Assembly (NCBI RefSeq): GCF_003491345.1
Contig: NZ_CP025512.1
Span: forward strand, 806,001-870,000
Reading direction: 5' to 3'
DNA: 64,000 nucleotides
Source of the DNA: Neorhizobium sp. SOG26
GTDB lineage: Bacteria > Pseudomonadota > Alphaproteobacteria > Rhizobiales > Rhizobiaceae
Shown: positions 27,931 through 38,090 of the stretch, piece by piece
Position numbering within the stretch: position 1 is the first letter of the stretch
Layout: each line of letters starts with the position of its first letter
Translations under genes and position numbers: made by a program
The notes under the pieces: model-generated
The model's database searches: none
What the model saw: only the letters and a program-made list of their open reading frames with translations
What the model was told of the DNA's origin: nothing

Positions 27931-28908
27931 ATGAATATGATCCGTTCAGTGGTTCGCGGTTATGGAGCAGCGCTCCCGAAGCGGGTGATGACGAACAAGG
28001 AACTGGAGACGCTTGTCGACACCTCCGACGAGTGGATTGTCCAGCGCACCGGCATCCGCCAGCGTTACATCGCCGGCGACGACGAGACGACGGCATCGCT
28101 TGGCGAACAGGCGGCCCGCGCAGCGCTCGACAATGCCGGCCTGACGCCGGACGACATCGACCTCGTGCTGCTGGCGACCTCGACACCCGACAACACATTT
28201 CCGGCCACGGCGGTGAATATCCAGAACCGGCTCGGCATGACGCATGGCTACGCCTTCGATATGCAGGCCGTCTGCTCCGGCTTCGTTTATGCGATGGCGA
28301 CTGCCGACCTGCACATCCGCGGCGGCATGGCCAAGCGCGTGCTCGTCATCGGTGCGGAAACCTTCTCGCGCATTCTCGACTGGACGGACCGCACGACCTG
28401 CGTGCTCTTCGGCGACGGCGCAGGCGCGCTGATCCTCGAAGCTGCCGAAGGCGAGGGGACCGTAGCGGACCGCGGCATCCTGACCTCGCACCTGCGCTCC
28501 GACGGTTCGCACAAGGAGAAGCTCTACGTCGACGGCGGCCCGTCCACGACCGGCACTGTCGGCCACCTGCGCATGGAGGGCCGCGAAGTCTTCAAGCACG
28601 CAGTCGGCATGATCACCGACGTGATCGAGGCCGCATTCGAGGCGACCGGAACGACGGCAGAGGATCTCGACTGGCTCGTGCCGCACCAGGCCAACCGCCG
28701 CATCATCGATGGATCTGCAAAGAAGCTCGGCATCCCGCCCGAAAAGGTGGTGGTGACGGTCGACCTTCACGGCAACACGTCGGCGGCATCCATACCGCTC
28801 GCCTTGTCCGTTGCACTCGCCGACGGGCGAATCAAGAAGGGCGATCTGGTGATGCTGGAAGCGATGGGCGGTGGGTTCACATGGGGTGCCGTTCTCATCC
28901 GCTGGTAA
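27931..28908 (+). CDS. fabH: 3-oxoacyl-ACP synthase III (KASIII)
   Basis: Starts fatty-acid synthesis by condensing acetyl-CoA with malonyl-ACP. The 325-residue protein shows the catalytic triad: Cys115 in AVCSGF, His in VPHQANRRI and Asn in HGNTSAAS. The N-terminal [10 protein letters not shown] and the GDGAGALIL loop are standard. It is the second gene of plsX-fabH-ihfA-merR. Rhizobia often have further KASIII paralogues, but this location marks the housekeeping copy. Confidence 0.97.
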   Translation: MNMIRSVVRGYGAALPKRVMTNKELETLVDTSDEWIVQRTGIRQRYIAGDDETTASLGEQAARAALDNAGLTPDDIDLVLLATSTPDNTFPATAVNIQNRLGMTHGYAFDMQAVCSGFVYAMATADLHIRGGMAKRVLVIGAETFSRILDWTDRTTCVLFGDGAGALILEAAEGEGTVADRGILTSHLRSDGSHKEKLYVDGGPSTTGTVGHLRMEGREVFKHAVGMITDVIEAAFEATGTTAEDLDWLVPHQANRRIIDGSAKKLGIPPEKVVVTVDLHGNTSAASIPLALSVALADGRIKKGDLVMLEAMGGGFTWGAVLIRW

Positions 28909-28954
28909 ATTCGTACCTTCCTCAAAAGAGAAATAATCGAGACGACACAGGTGC

Positions 28955-28983
28955 TTGACCCCTGCGTCCAAGCAAAATACTGT
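28955..28983 (+). promoter_or_regulatory. Candidate sigma-70-type promoter for ihfA
   Basis: TTGACC (28955-28960), 17-nt spacer, then TACTGT (28978-28983), 43 bp before the ihfA start. The -35 box and spacing are good; the -10 box matches only loosely. It suggests that ihfA can be transcribed apart from plsX-fabH. Confidence 0.4.
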
Positions 28984-29026
28984 CTAGCGGCTTCGACAAG
29001 ATCAATCTCAGAATTGGGCGGGGATC

Positions 29027-29365
29027 ATGGCCGGTAAGACAGTGACACGAGCAGACTTGGCGGAATCGGTTTTCCGTAAGGTCGGGCTTTCTCGGACGGA
29101 GTCGGCCGAGCTTGTCGAGACGGTTATTGATGAAATCTGCAACGCCATCGTGCGTGGCGAAGTGGTCAAGCTCTCGTCGTTCGCGACCTTCCAGGTGCGC
29201 GCCAAGAACGAGCGTATCGGGCGCAACCCCAAGACCGGCGAGGAGGTCCCGATCTCCCCGCGCAAGGTCATGACCTTCAAGGCATCCAACGTTCTGAAGA
29301 GCCGGATCCTCAAGGCTCACACGTCCCGCAAGGCAAAGCAGAAGCCGGTCAGCCCGGTCGCCTGA
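29027..29365 (+). CDS. ihfA: Integration host factor subunit alpha
   Basis: DNA-bending nucleoid protein of the HU/IHF family, partner of IhfB. The 112-residue protein has the N-terminal helical dimer part ([19 protein letters not shown]) and the signature arm [23 protein letters not shown], whose Pro intercalates DNA. The C-terminal tail is longer than in E. coli and basic ([16 protein letters not shown]). It follows fabH by about 118 bp and precedes the MerR gene. Confidence 0.96.
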   Translation: MAGKTVTRADLAESVFRKVGLSRTESAELVETVIDEICNAIVRGEVVKLSSFATFQVRAKNERIGRNPKTGEEVPISPRKVMTFKASNVLKSRILKAHTSRKAKQKPVSPVA

Positions 29366-29501
29366 GCAGGTGCTTCGCGCCATCATCCGGTGAAAAGACT
29401 GCAAACATCCGACGTAACTCGTTGAGATTGCCTCGATTCGCGTTTATCAAACGAACAGTGGCTTCTGCCGTTGAGGCCGTTTCGTGTTGGGAGAGTGACG
29501 C

Positions 29502-30038
29502 GTGGACAAGAGCCCGGATGCTTTTCGCACAATCAGCGAGGTCGCAGATGACCTTGACCTTCCGCAGCACGTGCTTCGTTTTTGGGAAACCAGGTTTCCG
29601 CAGATCAAGCCCATGAAGCGTGGCGGCGGGCGCCGCTACTACCGCCCGGAAGACGTGGACCTGCTGAAGGGCATCCGCCACCTGCTTTACGACCACGGCT
29701 ACACGATCAAGGGCGTCCAGAAGCTCCTCAAGGCCAACGGCAACAAGTTCGTGGCCGCCATCGCCTCCGGCGACATGGCGACGATGGAAGCCATCATGGC
29801 AGCCAACAACGAGAAACATGTCGAGCCCAAGGCGCCGGCGCCGGACGAGGACCAGATCGTCGGGCGCCCGAAGGTGAAGCCAAGCGGCCGCTTCTTCGGC
29901 TTTGGCTCCTCGCAGGACGATGACGTGCCGGAAGTGTCAATCGGGAAATCGAGTGTCGGTAAGGAAGACAGGGCGCTGCTCCAGGAAGCGCTGTTCGACC
30001 TGCTGGAATGCAAGCGGTTGCTGGACCAGGTGCGCTGA
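29502..30038 (+). CDS. MerR-family transcriptional regulator
   Basis: Regulator of 178 residues with an N-terminal MerR helix-turn-helix (about 8-80): [20 protein letters not shown], then a [21 protein letters not shown] wing region. The C-terminal part is mostly charged with no metal-binding cysteine cluster, so it is not a metal sensor of the classical type. It starts with GTG, with a GGGAGAG site 6 nt upstream. It always accompanies ihfA in rhizobia; its targets are not known to me. A low-complexity linker runs from 105 to 150. Confidence 0.92.
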   Translation: MDKSPDAFRTISEVADDLDLPQHVLRFWETRFPQIKPMKRGGGRRYYRPEDVDLLKGIRHLLYDHGYTIKGVQKLLKANGNKFVAAIASGDMATMEAIMAANNEKHVEPKAPAPDEDQIVGRPKVKPSGRFFGFGSSQDDDVPEVSIGKSSVGKEDRALLQEALFDLLECKRLLDQVR

Positions 30039-30074
30039 CGGATATAGCGCCGGTTCGAGAGAACAAACGGTAAC

Positions 30075-30923
30075 CTACAACAGCGACCGATCCGGATTCA
30101 GGGGCGCGAAATGCGCCACAGCCTCGAAGCTAACCTGCGGATCGAACTTGCGGGCAAAGAAGGCGCCGCTGCTCTCGATCGCCGGGATATCCGCACCGAC
30201 AAGCCACTTCGGATGCTTGCCCGAGAACTGGATGTAACGGTGATTGTACGGCACGATCCTCTCCTCGATGCCCGGCACGTCATTGAGGATGTTCTGCCAG
30301 AAGACTTCGTCGGGGATTGAGCAGTAACGCATGATCCGGGGAAGCCCATGCCTGTCGACGCGATCCAATGCTGCCTCGACAAATGATCGATGCAGGAAGT
30401 GCCACTGCGAGCCATAGTAAAGCGGCAGCTTGCCGAACCACTTCAACGGGATCGGCAGCCGCCAGGACTTGCCGAGGAGCTCGAGATAGGCGAACCGGTT
30501 GCGCTTGCGCAGGCGTGTGTGGAGGCGAGGTGGCAGCGTTGCAATTTCGCGTCGGTCGATGAAGCTGCGCTTGTCCGCTGACACAAGTACTTCTTCGAGG
30601 TCCGCAAGCGGACGCACCGGAAAGTCGGTGCCGCTGAGGAAAACAAAATAGTCCCAGCCCGGATCAGTCATCGCCATTCGCGCCGTGCGAAGTTCAATCG
30701 TGATCTGCGACAAGCCACCCCAGGCGACCTTGTGGCGGGTCAGGAAGGTGATATTGGGATACTGCCGCAGCAGTTCGGGCAAATCGGAGAGCGTAGCATC
30801 TTTCGATTTGCGATCGATGTGGATGATGTAGCGGTGCCTTGGGGAGTATATTGCGCTTAGCATTGTTAGCAGCATCTGCGGCCGATCATGAGCCGCGATG
30901 AAAAAGCAAATACTGATGCTCAC
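30075..30923 (-). CDS. GT14-like (core-2/I-branching) beta-1,6-N-acetylglucosaminyltransferase
   Basis: Glycosyltransferase of 282 residues with the GT14 family pattern: the N-terminal ICFFIAAHDRPQMLL strand, the IHIDRKSKD segment, the WDYFVFLSGTDFPVRP block with the SGTDFP motif, and the PDEVFWQNIL segment. GT14 includes animal core-2 GlcNAc transferases; bacterial members are scattered and probably modify capsule or lipopolysaccharide. There is no signal peptide, so it acts in the cytoplasm. It is a lone gene, convergent to merR. The region upstream (30924-31144) is slightly AT-richer than the surroundings. Acceptor unknown. Confidence 0.85.
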   Translation of the reverse strand: MSISICFFIAAHDRPQMLLTMLSAIYSPRHRYIIHIDRKSKDATLSDLPELLRQYPNITFLTRHKVAWGGLSQITIELRTARMAMTDPGWDYFVFLSGTDFPVRPLADLEEVLVSADKRSFIDRREIATLPPRLHTRLRKRNRFAYLELLGKSWRLPIPLKWFGKLPLYYGSQWHFLHRSFVEAALDRVDRHGLPRIMRYCSIPDEVFWQNILNDVPGIEERIVPYNHRYIQFSGKHPKWLVGADIPAIESSGAFFARKFDPQVSFEAVAHFAPLNPDRSLL

Positions 30924-31144
30924 TAGTGTCTTTCACGCCAATGTGACTGTTGCAGATTTTGCAATCGCACAGGCGGTGATCGATGTATACTGCGAAATAT
31001 CCTCTGTGCACACTGAACTCTGGTAGCGAACAGCCGCTCCGGTTGAGGGCCGGCTGGAACAAGTAGAAGACAAATACATTCACCTCAGGTTCAGCCGGAG
31101 AAGACGATTATCGCGTCCTAACCAAGGCTCGTGGAGGTGAACTC

Positions 31145-31588
31145 ATGAAAAAGAAACTCGCCGTCGTCGCATTGTCCTTGATGACCGCGCTCAGCAGCAT
31201 AGTACCAGCGCAGGCATTCCCGTCTGTCAGCCCTCTCAAGGTGGAAGCACCGAAGGATGTTGAACAGGTCCAGTACCGTCACCGTCGTGGTGGATGGCAT
31301 GGCGGACGTGGCCACTATCGTCCCCGCCACTATGGGCACCGCCATTATCGGCGCGGGCCCGGTGCCGGCGCCATCATTGGTGGCCTTGCAGCCGGCGCCA
31401 TCATCGGCGGCGCTCTTGCGGCACCCCGTTATGCCGAACCGCGTTATGTTGCGCCACGTCGTTACATCAGCGGTGGCAGTGCACATGTGAACTGGTGCTA
31501 CTCGCGCTACCGTTCGTATCGCGCCTACGACAACACGTTCCAGCCGTACAACGGCCCGCGCCAGCAGTGCTACTCGCCTTACTCCTGA
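31145..31588 (+). CDS. BA14K-family exported protein
   Basis: Protein of 147 residues with a Sec signal peptide (cleavage after AQA near residue 24), a His/Arg/Gly-rich low-complexity stretch (about 43-75), a Gly/Ala/Ile glycine-zipper-like hydrophobic segment (GAIIGGLAAGAIIGGALAA, about 77-95), and the BA14K C-terminal motif HVNWCYSRYRSYRAYDNTF with a second Cys near the end. The Brucella member is an immunoreactive protein with lectin-like activity. The ribosome site is GGAGG, 7 nt upstream. Probably sits in the periplasm or the envelope. A perfect terminator follows. Confidence 0.9.
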   Translation: MKKKLAVVALSLMTALSSIVPAQAFPSVSPLKVEAPKDVEQVQYRHRRGGWHGGRGHYRPRHYGHRHYRRGPGAGAIIGGLAAGAIIGGALAAPRYAEPRYVAPRRYISGGSAHVNWCYSRYRSYRAYDNTFQPYNGPRQQCYSPYS

Positions 31589-31612
31589 GACAGGCGTCAA
31601 GGAATGCAACGG

Positions 31613-31647
31613 AAGCCCGTTCTGCCTCGTGCAGAACGGGCTTTTTC
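31613..31647 (+). terminator. Terminator after the BA14K gene
   Basis: Perfect 13-bp stem (31613-31625 with 31631-31643), 5-nt loop, then Ts. Confidence 0.88.
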
Positions 31648-31716
31648 TGTTGGCGGGCAGGTGTTTAGAAGGAACTTCACCGCCTGCTCGTACGTCTAGA
31701 TGAACCGGACAGAATC

Positions 31717-32553
31717 ATGAAGGAGGCCTTCTTGTTGGAGGAACAGCAGAAGATCATCGAGGCGCTCGGCGTCACCTCGCAGTTCGATGCAGGGGAAGAA
31801 GCAGAGCGGCGCACAAGCTTTCTTGCCAACTATCTGAAGGCATCATCCGCCAAGGGCTTCGTGCTCGGCATCAGCGGCGGCGTGGACTCGCTGACTGCAG
31901 GGCTGCTGGCGCAAAGAGCGGTGGAGCAACTGCGGTCCGGTGGGTTTGAGGCAACCTTTGTCGCCGTCAGGCTGCCCTATGGCGAGCAGGCGGATGAGGC
32001 CGATGCCCAGGCTTGCCTGGATGTCATGAAGCCGGACCGGACCGTGCGGATCAACATCCAGCCGGCGGCGGATGCGATGATGGCCGAGGTCCGGCGGGAA
32101 GCCGATGATCTCGTCGCCGGACCGCGCCTGCATTTCCACCTTGGCAACGTCAAGGCGCGGCAGCGGATGATCGCTCAATATGCCCTGGCCGGCGGCATGC
32201 GTGGCATTGTCATCGGCACCGACCATGCCGCTGAAGCGCTGATGGGCTTCTACACGAAGTTCGGCGATGGTGCCGCGGACATCCTTCCATTGTCGGGCCT
32301 GAACAAGCGGCGGGTCCGGGCGGTGGCCAAGCATCTTGGTGCTCCTGACAACCTCGTTTTCAAGGTGCCGACCGCCGATCTGGAATCGGACGCGCCGTTG
32401 AAGCCGGATGAAGAAGTCTATGGCGTGACCTATGACGAGATCGACGACTTCCTGGAGGGCAAGGTGATCCGCAAGGAGTCGCTGGATCGCATCCTGTCGA
32501 CTTACCGTGCCAGCGGACACAAGCGCGCGCTTCCCGTTGCGCTGACGGACTGA
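31717..32553 (+). CDS. nadE: Ammonia-dependent NAD+ synthetase
   Basis: Last step of NAD synthesis, amidating nicotinate adenine dinucleotide with ammonia. The 278-residue protein is the short type without a glutaminase domain. The ATP-binding P-loop is SGGVDSLTAGL; the VIGTDHAAEALMGF and KFGDGAADILPLSGLNK segments are typical. Start choice is open: a strong AAGGAGG (31719-31725) lies just inside the ATG and 6-9 nt before TTG codons at 31732 and 31735, so translation may begin at a TTG there. The gene is on its own and convergent to the hybrid kinase. Confidence 0.95.
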   Translation: MKEAFLLEEQQKIIEALGVTSQFDAGEEAERRTSFLANYLKASSAKGFVLGISGGVDSLTAGLLAQRAVEQLRSGGFEATFVAVRLPYGEQADEADAQACLDVMKPDRTVRINIQPAADAMMAEVRREADDLVAGPRLHFHLGNVKARQRMIAQYALAGGMRGIVIGTDHAAEALMGFYTKFGDGAADILPLSGLNKRRVRAVAKHLGAPDNLVFKVPTADLESDAPLKPDEEVYGVTYDEIDDFLEGKVIRKESLDRILSTYRASGHKRALPVALTD

Positions 32554-32599
32554 GATCGCTTGAGCCGATCGGGATTGCGCCCATCGGGCAATCCCGGCG

Positions 32600-35500
32600 T
32601 CACTTGACGGAAGCCGCGCCCTGCAACTGGTTCAACATGTTGGCGAGCTCGTCCTTGCGGAAGGGCTTGGTGAGGCGCGCCAGGCCCGGCTCGATGCCCT
32701 GGTCGCCGGAATAGCCTGACACGATCAGGCACGGCGTGCCCGGCAGCCGCGCCTTGACGATCTCGACCAAATCCGTGCCGGTCATGCCCGGCATCAGGTG
32801 GTCCGTCACCAGCACGTCGAACCGCTGGCCACCGTCCAGGATCGCGATCGCTTGCTCGGCAGAGGCTGCCTCGATGACGTTGTAGCCAAGATCCGCCAAC
32901 ATGTCCGCCGTTGTGAGCCGCACCAGTTCCTCGTCGTCGACAAGGAGTGCGGTGGTTTGCGAGGGAACCGATGCGACGGCCTCTGGCGCCTCGGTTGCGG
33001 GGGAGGCGGCTTCAAGGCTCTGCGGCAGCCATAGCTCGACATTGGTGCCAAAGCCCGGGCGGCTGGAGATCTTCAGCGCACCGCCGAGCTGCTGGGCAAG
33101 ACCATGCACCATTGAAAGCCCAAGCCCGGTGCCCTTGCCGATGCCCTTGGTGGAGAAGAACGGCTCGATCGCCCGGGCAAGCGTCGCCTGATCCATGCCG
33201 GAACCGGTATCTGCCACGGAAAGGCGGATATAGTTGCCCGGCTGCAGATCGGGCCGTGGCCCGTCGCGCACCACCTCCTGGCTTGCCGAAATGCGCAACG
33301 TCCCGCCTTCCGGCATCGCGTCACGCGCGTTGACCGCCAGGTTGAGCAGTGCCATTTCCAGCTGGTTCGGATCAGCCTTGGCGGGCGGCAGGTCTTCGGA
33401 AACGTCGATCGCGACCTTGATCTGCGGCCCGGTGGTGCTCGCCACCAGTTGTCCCATGTCCTGAATGAGCTTCGCCATGTCCACCGGCACCGCCTGCAGC
33501 GGCTGGCGGCGTGCAAAGGCAAGCAGCCGCTGCACCAGCGTCTTGGCACGCTCGGCAGACTGCATGGCACCCGAGATCAGCCGTTGTTCACGCTCGCCAC
33601 CAACGCCACGACGCTGAAGCATGTCGAGACTGCCGACAATCGGCGTCAGGAGGTTGTTGAAGTCGTGCGCGACGCCGCCGGTTAGCTGGCCCATCGCCTC
33701 CATCTTCTGGCTTTGCCGCAGCGCTTCTTCTGCCTTGCGCAGGCGCTCCTGCTCCTCCATCCGCTCCGTCACGTCGTAGACGAACTGGTAGGCTGCAATG
33801 AGTTCGCCCGAGTCGTCGCGCAGCGCACTGAACTTCATTTCGTAGAAGCGGGTGTCGCGGTCCGGATCACCAAATTCGCCAACCTCGGAAAACTCCTCAC
33901 CGGACAGCGCTCGTGCCCAGATCCTGCGGACCGTCGCCTGGTTCTGTGGATGATCGGCCAGAAGCTCGAGCATGTTCATGCCGACCTGCGGCCGCTTGCC
34001 ATAGATGCGCTCGAACTCGTCGGCCGCCGCCCTGTTGATCGCGAGCCACTCGTAGTCGGCGGACAGGACCTGCACGAAGGCATTCGTTCCCTCGACGATG
34101 TCTGCCAGTAGCTTGCGCTCCTGCAGCGCGGCTTCGATCCGCCGCTCCAGCGTCTGGTTCAGGTCATGAAGTTTTGCTTCGGCGACCTTTCGGTCGTGGA
34201 TATCGACGGATGCGCCATACCAGCGCACGATCGCGCCCGACTGCGGATCCCGGTAAGGCTCGCCGCGCACGAGAAACCAGCGATAGTCTCCGGAGGCCGA
34301 GCGAATGCGGTGCTCGACGAGGAACGTCGTGCCGTTGACGCGCGCGGCATCAAACGCCGCGAGGGTCGCCTCGCCATCGTCCGGGTGAACATGGCGGTCG
34401 GAAACGGCACTGGCGGTTGTCTCCGTCGGTTCCGAGCCGGTGTAGACATACCAGTGGCGATTGAAGAACTCGGCCCTTCCTTCAGCATCTGTAATCCAGA
34501 TGATCTGTGGCACGGCATCAGCCATGATCCGGAACTGCGTCTCGCTCTCCCGCAGCGCCGTTTCCGCTTCCTTGCGATCATGGATGTCGATGGAGGTGCC
34601 GACCCAGCCCGTTACGCTGCCGCTGCTGTCACGGAGCGGTTCCGCCCGCACGACATACCAGCGATAAACGCCGTCGGCGCGGCGATAGCGCACCTCGATT
34701 TCGTAGGTCTTGCCCTGCTCACGCGCCTCGGTCCAACGGGCCGCGGTTTCCTCGACGTCATCCGGATGCAGCGTGGTGATCCAGCCGTTGGGCAGGGCTT
34801 CTTCGCGCGTCTGCCGGGTATATTCGTACCAGCGGTTGTTGAGGTAATGCGTCTCGCCGTCCGGCGTCGCAAACCACACGAAGGCCGGCAGGGCGTTGGT
34901 CAAGGTCCGCAGCGTCGCCTCGCTGCGCCTTTGCCGATCCTCCACCTCGCGCCGGGCATCAATGTCGATGACCGAGCCGACATACCCGAGAAATTCGCCA
35001 TTGTCGTCGAACCGGGGTGCGGCGGCATCGAGCGCCCAGCGATAGGTGCCGTCATGGCGGCGCAGGCGATATTCGGCGCGAAACGGGGAACGCGTCGCAT
35101 TGGCTTCGCGGAAGATGCGCTCCGCCTCGATCTTGTCCTCGGGATGGGTGGCTTCCAGCCAGCCGAACCCTTGCGCATCCTCCTGCGTCTGGCCGGTGAA
35201 GTCGTGCCAGGCGCGGTTGATATAGGTGCAGTGACCACTCGGATCGGTGACCCACATCATCACCGGCGCGTGGTCCGCCATGTTGCGGAAGCGGGCTTCG
35301 CTTTCGATCACCGCATGCTCTGCCAGCACGCGGGCGGTGGTTTCCGTGCAGGCGCAGAACATGCCGGCCACATGGCCGCTCTCGTCCCTGACGGGAGAAT
35401 AGGAAAAGGTGAACCAGGTCTGCTCCTCGAATCCCCTGCGCAGCATGAGGAGCGGCAGGTCCTGCCGGTAGATCGCGTTGCCGGACATCGCCGCCTGGAT

Positions 35501-35809
35501 CAACGGCAGGATGTCCGTCCAGATCTCGGACCAGACCTCCTGGAACGGCTGGCCGATCGCCTGCGGATGCTTGGACCCAAGGATATCGGCATAAGCGTCG
35601 TTGTAGAGGAAGCCGAGTTGCGGCCCCCAGGCCACGAACATCGGAAATTTCGACGAGAGCATCAGGCTGACGACCAGGCTGAGCGACTGCGGCCAGCCCT
35701 CTGGATCCCCAAGCGGCGACGTGGACCAGTCGAGATCGCGCATGCGCTGGGCGACCTCACCGTCACCGGCGAGGAAGCTGAGAGGCGAGGCAGGCGTGGC
35801 TAGATCCAT
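32600..35809 (-). CDS. Multi-PAS hybrid sensor histidine kinase with C-terminal receiver
   Basis: Cytoplasmic-looking hybrid kinase of 1069 residues; no signal peptide or membrane segment is visible. Numbering from the preferred start: an N-terminal PAS-like region (30-150, containing [16 protein letters not shown]), then at least four PAS/PAC repeats (about 170-295, 300-420, 425-550, 575-700; the PAC ends read [23 protein letters not shown] and [12 protein letters not shown]), and a coiled coil. The HisKA has the phospho-acceptor His in [11 protein letters not shown]. The HATPase has [14 protein letters not shown], the N box. The receiver has Asp in [13 protein letters not shown]. No HPt is fused. 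PAS1/2 probably bind haem, flavin or a small ligand; the stimulus is unknown. Upstream ATG at 35887 is possible. Confidence 0.92.
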   Translation of the reverse strand: MDLATPASPLSFLAGDGEVAQRMRDLDWSTSPLGDPEGWPQSLSLVVSLMLSSKFPMFVAWGPQLGFLYNDAYADILGSKHPQAIGQPFQEVWSEIWTDILPLIQAAMSGNAIYRQDLPLLMLRRGFEEQTWFTFSYSPVRDESGHVAGMFCACTETTARVLAEHAVIESEARFRNMADHAPVMMWVTDPSGHCTYINRAWHDFTGQTQEDAQGFGWLEATHPEDKIEAERIFREANATRSPFRAEYRLRRHDGTYRWALDAAAPRFDDNGEFLGYVGSVIDIDARREVEDRQRRSEATLRTLTNALPAFVWFATPDGETHYLNNRWYEYTRQTREEALPNGWITTLHPDDVEETAARWTEAREQGKTYEIEVRYRRADGVYRWYVVRAEPLRDSSGSVTGWVGTSIDIHDRKEAETALRESETQFRIMADAVPQIIWITDAEGRAEFFNRHWYVYTGSEPTETTASAVSDRHVHPDDGEATLAAFDAARVNGTTFLVEHRIRSASGDYRWFLVRGEPYRDPQSGAIVRWYGASVDIHDRKVAEAKLHDLNQTLERRIEAALQERKLLADIVEGTNAFVQVLSADYEWLAINRAAADEFERIYGKRPQVGMNMLELLADHPQNQATVRRIWARALSGEEFSEVGEFGDPDRDTRFYEMKFSALRDDSGELIAAYQFVYDVTERMEEQERLRKAEEALRQSQKMEAMGQLTGGVAHDFNNLLTPIVGSLDMLQRRGVGGEREQRLISGAMQSAERAKTLVQRLLAFARRQPLQAVPVDMAKLIQDMGQLVASTTGPQIKVAIDVSEDLPPAKADPNQLEMALLNLAVNARDAMPEGGTLRISASQEVVRDGPRPDLQPGNYIRLSVADTGSGMDQATLARAIEPFFSTKGIGKGTGLGLSMVHGLAQQLGGALKISSRPGFGTNVELWLPQSLEAASPATEAPEAVASVPSQTTALLVDDEELVRLTTADMLADLGYNVIEAASAEQAIAILDGGQRFDVLVTDHLMPGMTGTDLVEIVKARLPGTPCLIVSGYSGDQGIEPGLARLTKPFRKDELANMLNQLQGAASVK

Positions 35810-35934
35810 CGTCTTTTCCGTCAGTGCGTGCTTCGCGAAGTTGGTCTTGATTAAATGGACACCGCGCGCCATCAGGGAAGCCCACAACCGGCGCCTTCGT
35901 CAAGAAATCTCTAAAAATCGGATGTATTGGCAAA

Positions 35935-35974
35935 AACGAAAAAGCCAGCAGGCAACGGGGCCGGCTGGCTTTAA
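35935..35974 (-). terminator. Terminator of the tRNA-Pro gene
   Basis: 9-bp stem AAAGCCAGC/GCTGGCTTT (35941-35949 with 35964-35972), then Ts on the minus strand (A-run at 35935-35943). It lies 33 bp beyond the 3' end of tRNA-Pro. Confidence 0.7.
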
Positions 35975-36006
35975 CCTCAGCTTACGCAAATAAGCTCAAA
36001 TAGAAA

Positions 36007-36083
<77 letters not shown>

Positions 36084-36213
36084 TCACCGCTCGTTTGCCC
36101 GACACATGGCCAAGCTTGGGGAGCACGGTTTCCCTAGTCGTTCCCTTGTTTTGATGCAAGCGAAAAACGAGCGCCGATGTCTCGGCCCGCGGTTCTCATG
36201 CGCCGGCGGTGGC

Positions 36214-37458
36214 TCAAGCGCCCGCCGCTAGATCGTCCAAAGCGGCAGGAATATCCTCGGTTGCCGGTGCAGACGGTGCTCCGATGACGGAGGAGACGAT
36301 GACCAGCGTCACGATTCCGACGCTCATGTTGTCGCAGAGATAACCTTCGAACATGCTGCCGAGGATGAGGCCGAAGAACAGTCCCGCCACCAACTGGCCG
36401 GCAGATGATGTTTGGGCGCTTCTGCTTGCCCGGTAGAGGCTGGCGAAACCTGCGAGGATCATGGCCGACATGATGAGGAAGTAGGGCAGGCCGTAAGCCG
36501 CCCAGCCGCGCATCAGCGAGTTCTCTGACGCGCCTTCGAAAACACCGAGCCCAAGCACCGGACGTTTGGCAATGCGACGGACTAGATCCTGCCAGGCCGC
36601 CGACCGGGTGTCGGTGAAGCCGCCGCGGGAATAGACCCCCAGCCAGTTGTCCTGAGCAAGGTCCGAAACAAGAACAAGGCCGACCGCGGCCAAGAGCAGC
36701 GCGCCGGACGCCAGGCGCGCCTTGAAGCCGATGACGCGCCAGGCGCAGAGGTAAAAGCCACCTGCGAGGACAACGAGAGCAGTGCGCGAGCCGGTCTGCA
36801 CCAGCAGGAACACCGCGGCTGCCAGAGCCGCAATGGCCACCGGCTTCAGTATGGGCCGGGCTATTAGCGCCAGATGCAAGAGAATGATGCCGCAGACCGC
36901 CATCTGCACGCCGAGAAAGTTCGGATGAACCGTCGTGCCGAAGAAGCGTGTGTTCTGGCCAAGGTAACCGTAGCCACCCAGATAGAACATCAGGTTGAGG
37001 CAAACGAGGATCAAGGAAAACAGGCTGAAAGCGGCCGCGACCGTGTCCGCCACAATATCATCGCTGACGTTGGCGCGCCGGAAGGCGATGAAAATCGTCA
37101 GGAAGGCAAACAGCAGGAACGCCTGCAGGCTCTTCAAAGCCAGATCCGCATCCTCGAACGAACTGCGGAAGGCCGCATAGAAGGGCAGGGCGCAGATCAG
37201 CAGCGAAACGGGATGGAGGCGAAGCCGCAGCTCTGCGCCGAGCAGGGACCACGCAGCGGCAAGCGCGGCGATCGCCAAGACGATCGGAAACATCATGGTG
37301 CGCAGTGCGACGAGCCACGGATGCGAGATGGCTTCCACCACCAGTTCGCCGGTCAGTGTCGTATCAGCCTCGACCTTAAAGGCGGCCAGCAGCAGGCAGC
37401 CGAGAAGCACCGCGAGAAGCGGCATGTCCACATCCCTGCGCTGCCCCGGAAAAACCAT
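36214..37458 (-). CDS. O-antigen ligase/polymerase-like membrane protein (first copy)
   Basis: Inner-membrane protein of 414 residues with about ten to twelve hydrophobic segments and the Wzy_C/O-antigen ligase core: a periplasmic loop that carries FGTTVHPNFLGVQMAVCGII and later SRGGFTDTRSAAWQDLVRRI and VLGLGVFEGASENSLMRGW. These are the conserved Arg/His and His-containing regions of WaaL/Wzy proteins. It could ligate or polymerise a surface polysaccharide, or belong to the UPP-like locus to its right. Start ATG at 37458 is preferred over a GTG at 37470. It sits next to the tRNA-Pro gene with no partner in its transcript. Confidence 0.85.
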   Translation of the reverse strand: MVFPGQRRDVDMPLLAVLLGCLLLAAFKVEADTTLTGELVVEAISHPWLVALRTMMFPIVLAIAALAAAWSLLGAELRLRLHPVSLLICALPFYAAFRSSFEDADLALKSLQAFLLFAFLTIFIAFRRANVSDDIVADTVAAAFSLFSLILVCLNLMFYLGGYGYLGQNTRFFGTTVHPNFLGVQMAVCGIILLHLALIARPILKPVAIAALAAAVFLLVQTGSRTALVVLAGGFYLCAWRVIGFKARLASGALLLAAVGLVLVSDLAQDNWLGVYSRGGFTDTRSAAWQDLVRRIAKRPVLGLGVFEGASENSLMRGWAAYGLPYFLIMSAMILAGFASLYRASRSAQTSSAGQLVAGLFFGLILGSMFEGYLCDNMSVGIVTLVIVSSVIGAPSAPATEDIPAALDDLAAGA

Positions 37459-37525
37459 CGGCACCCCCACCAGGCGACGATAACATCAATGTTTGCGAAC
37501 GTCGATTTCCCGACGACGCAAACAA

Positions 37526-37556
37526 AAAGCCCCGCGGGGGCGGGGGGCGGGGCTTT
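37526..37556 (-). terminator. Terminator of the exported small-protein gene at 37.6-37.9 kb
   Basis: 10-bp stem AAAGCCCCGC/GCGGGGCTTT (37526-37535 with 37547-37556) around a G-rich loop; the minus strand has a T-run behind it. Confidence 0.75.
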
Positions 37557-37575
37557 CGAGTTCAGGCGGCGGTAA

Positions 37576-37923
37576 TCAGATTTCCGGGCAACCACGACGG
37601 TTGGCGAAGGTGATGCGGTCGGGACCATTCGAGGTCCAGCCGCGGACCGTGATGCTGCGATCGGTAACGCGGACGACTTCGGGACGGCGGAAACCTTCGT
37701 CGCGGGCGGCGGCACGTGCTTCACCGGGCGAGCAGCCCCTGTCGCGGCGGCCATATTCACGATTGCGGTCGCGGTCGCGATCCCTGTCACGAATGACCGG
37801 GCGGATGCCATCCGGGCCAAGGCGGAGCTCGACATCCTGGGCGGATGCCGGCGTCGAAACTGCAGCAATGGCGCCGAGCGAAAGTACGCTGGACAGCACC
37901 ACAGTAGAAAGCATCTTGTTCAT
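37576..37923 (-). CDS. Small exported protein with Arg-Asp repeats
   Basis: Unrecognised family. The 115-residue product has a Sec signal peptide (residues 1-29, cleavage after ASA-Q) and then an RDRDRDRDRNRE tract encoded by a short tandem repeat. Next comes CSPGEARAAARDEGFRRPEVVRVTDRSITVRGW, a segment like the basic calcium-independent antioxidant-type short domains of rhizobial secreted proteins. The C-terminus has a second Cys (NRRGCPEI), so a disulphide with CSPGE is possible. The start is certain: AGGAGG lies 6 nt before it. Probably periplasmic; function unknown. Confidence 0.85.
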   Translation of the reverse strand: MNKMLSTVVLSSVLSLGAIAAVSTPASAQDVELRLGPDGIRPVIRDRDRDRDRNREYGRRDRGCSPGEARAAARDEGFRRPEVVRVTDRSITVRGWTSNGPDRITFANRRGCPEI

Positions 37924-38090
37924 TGTTATCCTCCTTCTGCACAGTGGCTGCGGCCAATGCTGCGCGAACTTGTTCACGCACGCCAAACTGGATCGCCACG
38001 GCAATTGTTCCGGATAAAGATGAAGCTGCAGAAGAAGCAATAATGTATCAGAGATCTGGCGGACCACTACTTGGATGACGCCAGATGAGA

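Noticed and set aside
35969..35984. TTAA-N7-TTAC, close to a CtrA motif
   Set aside because: Lies downstream of the tRNA-Pro gene, overlapping its terminator, not at a promoter.
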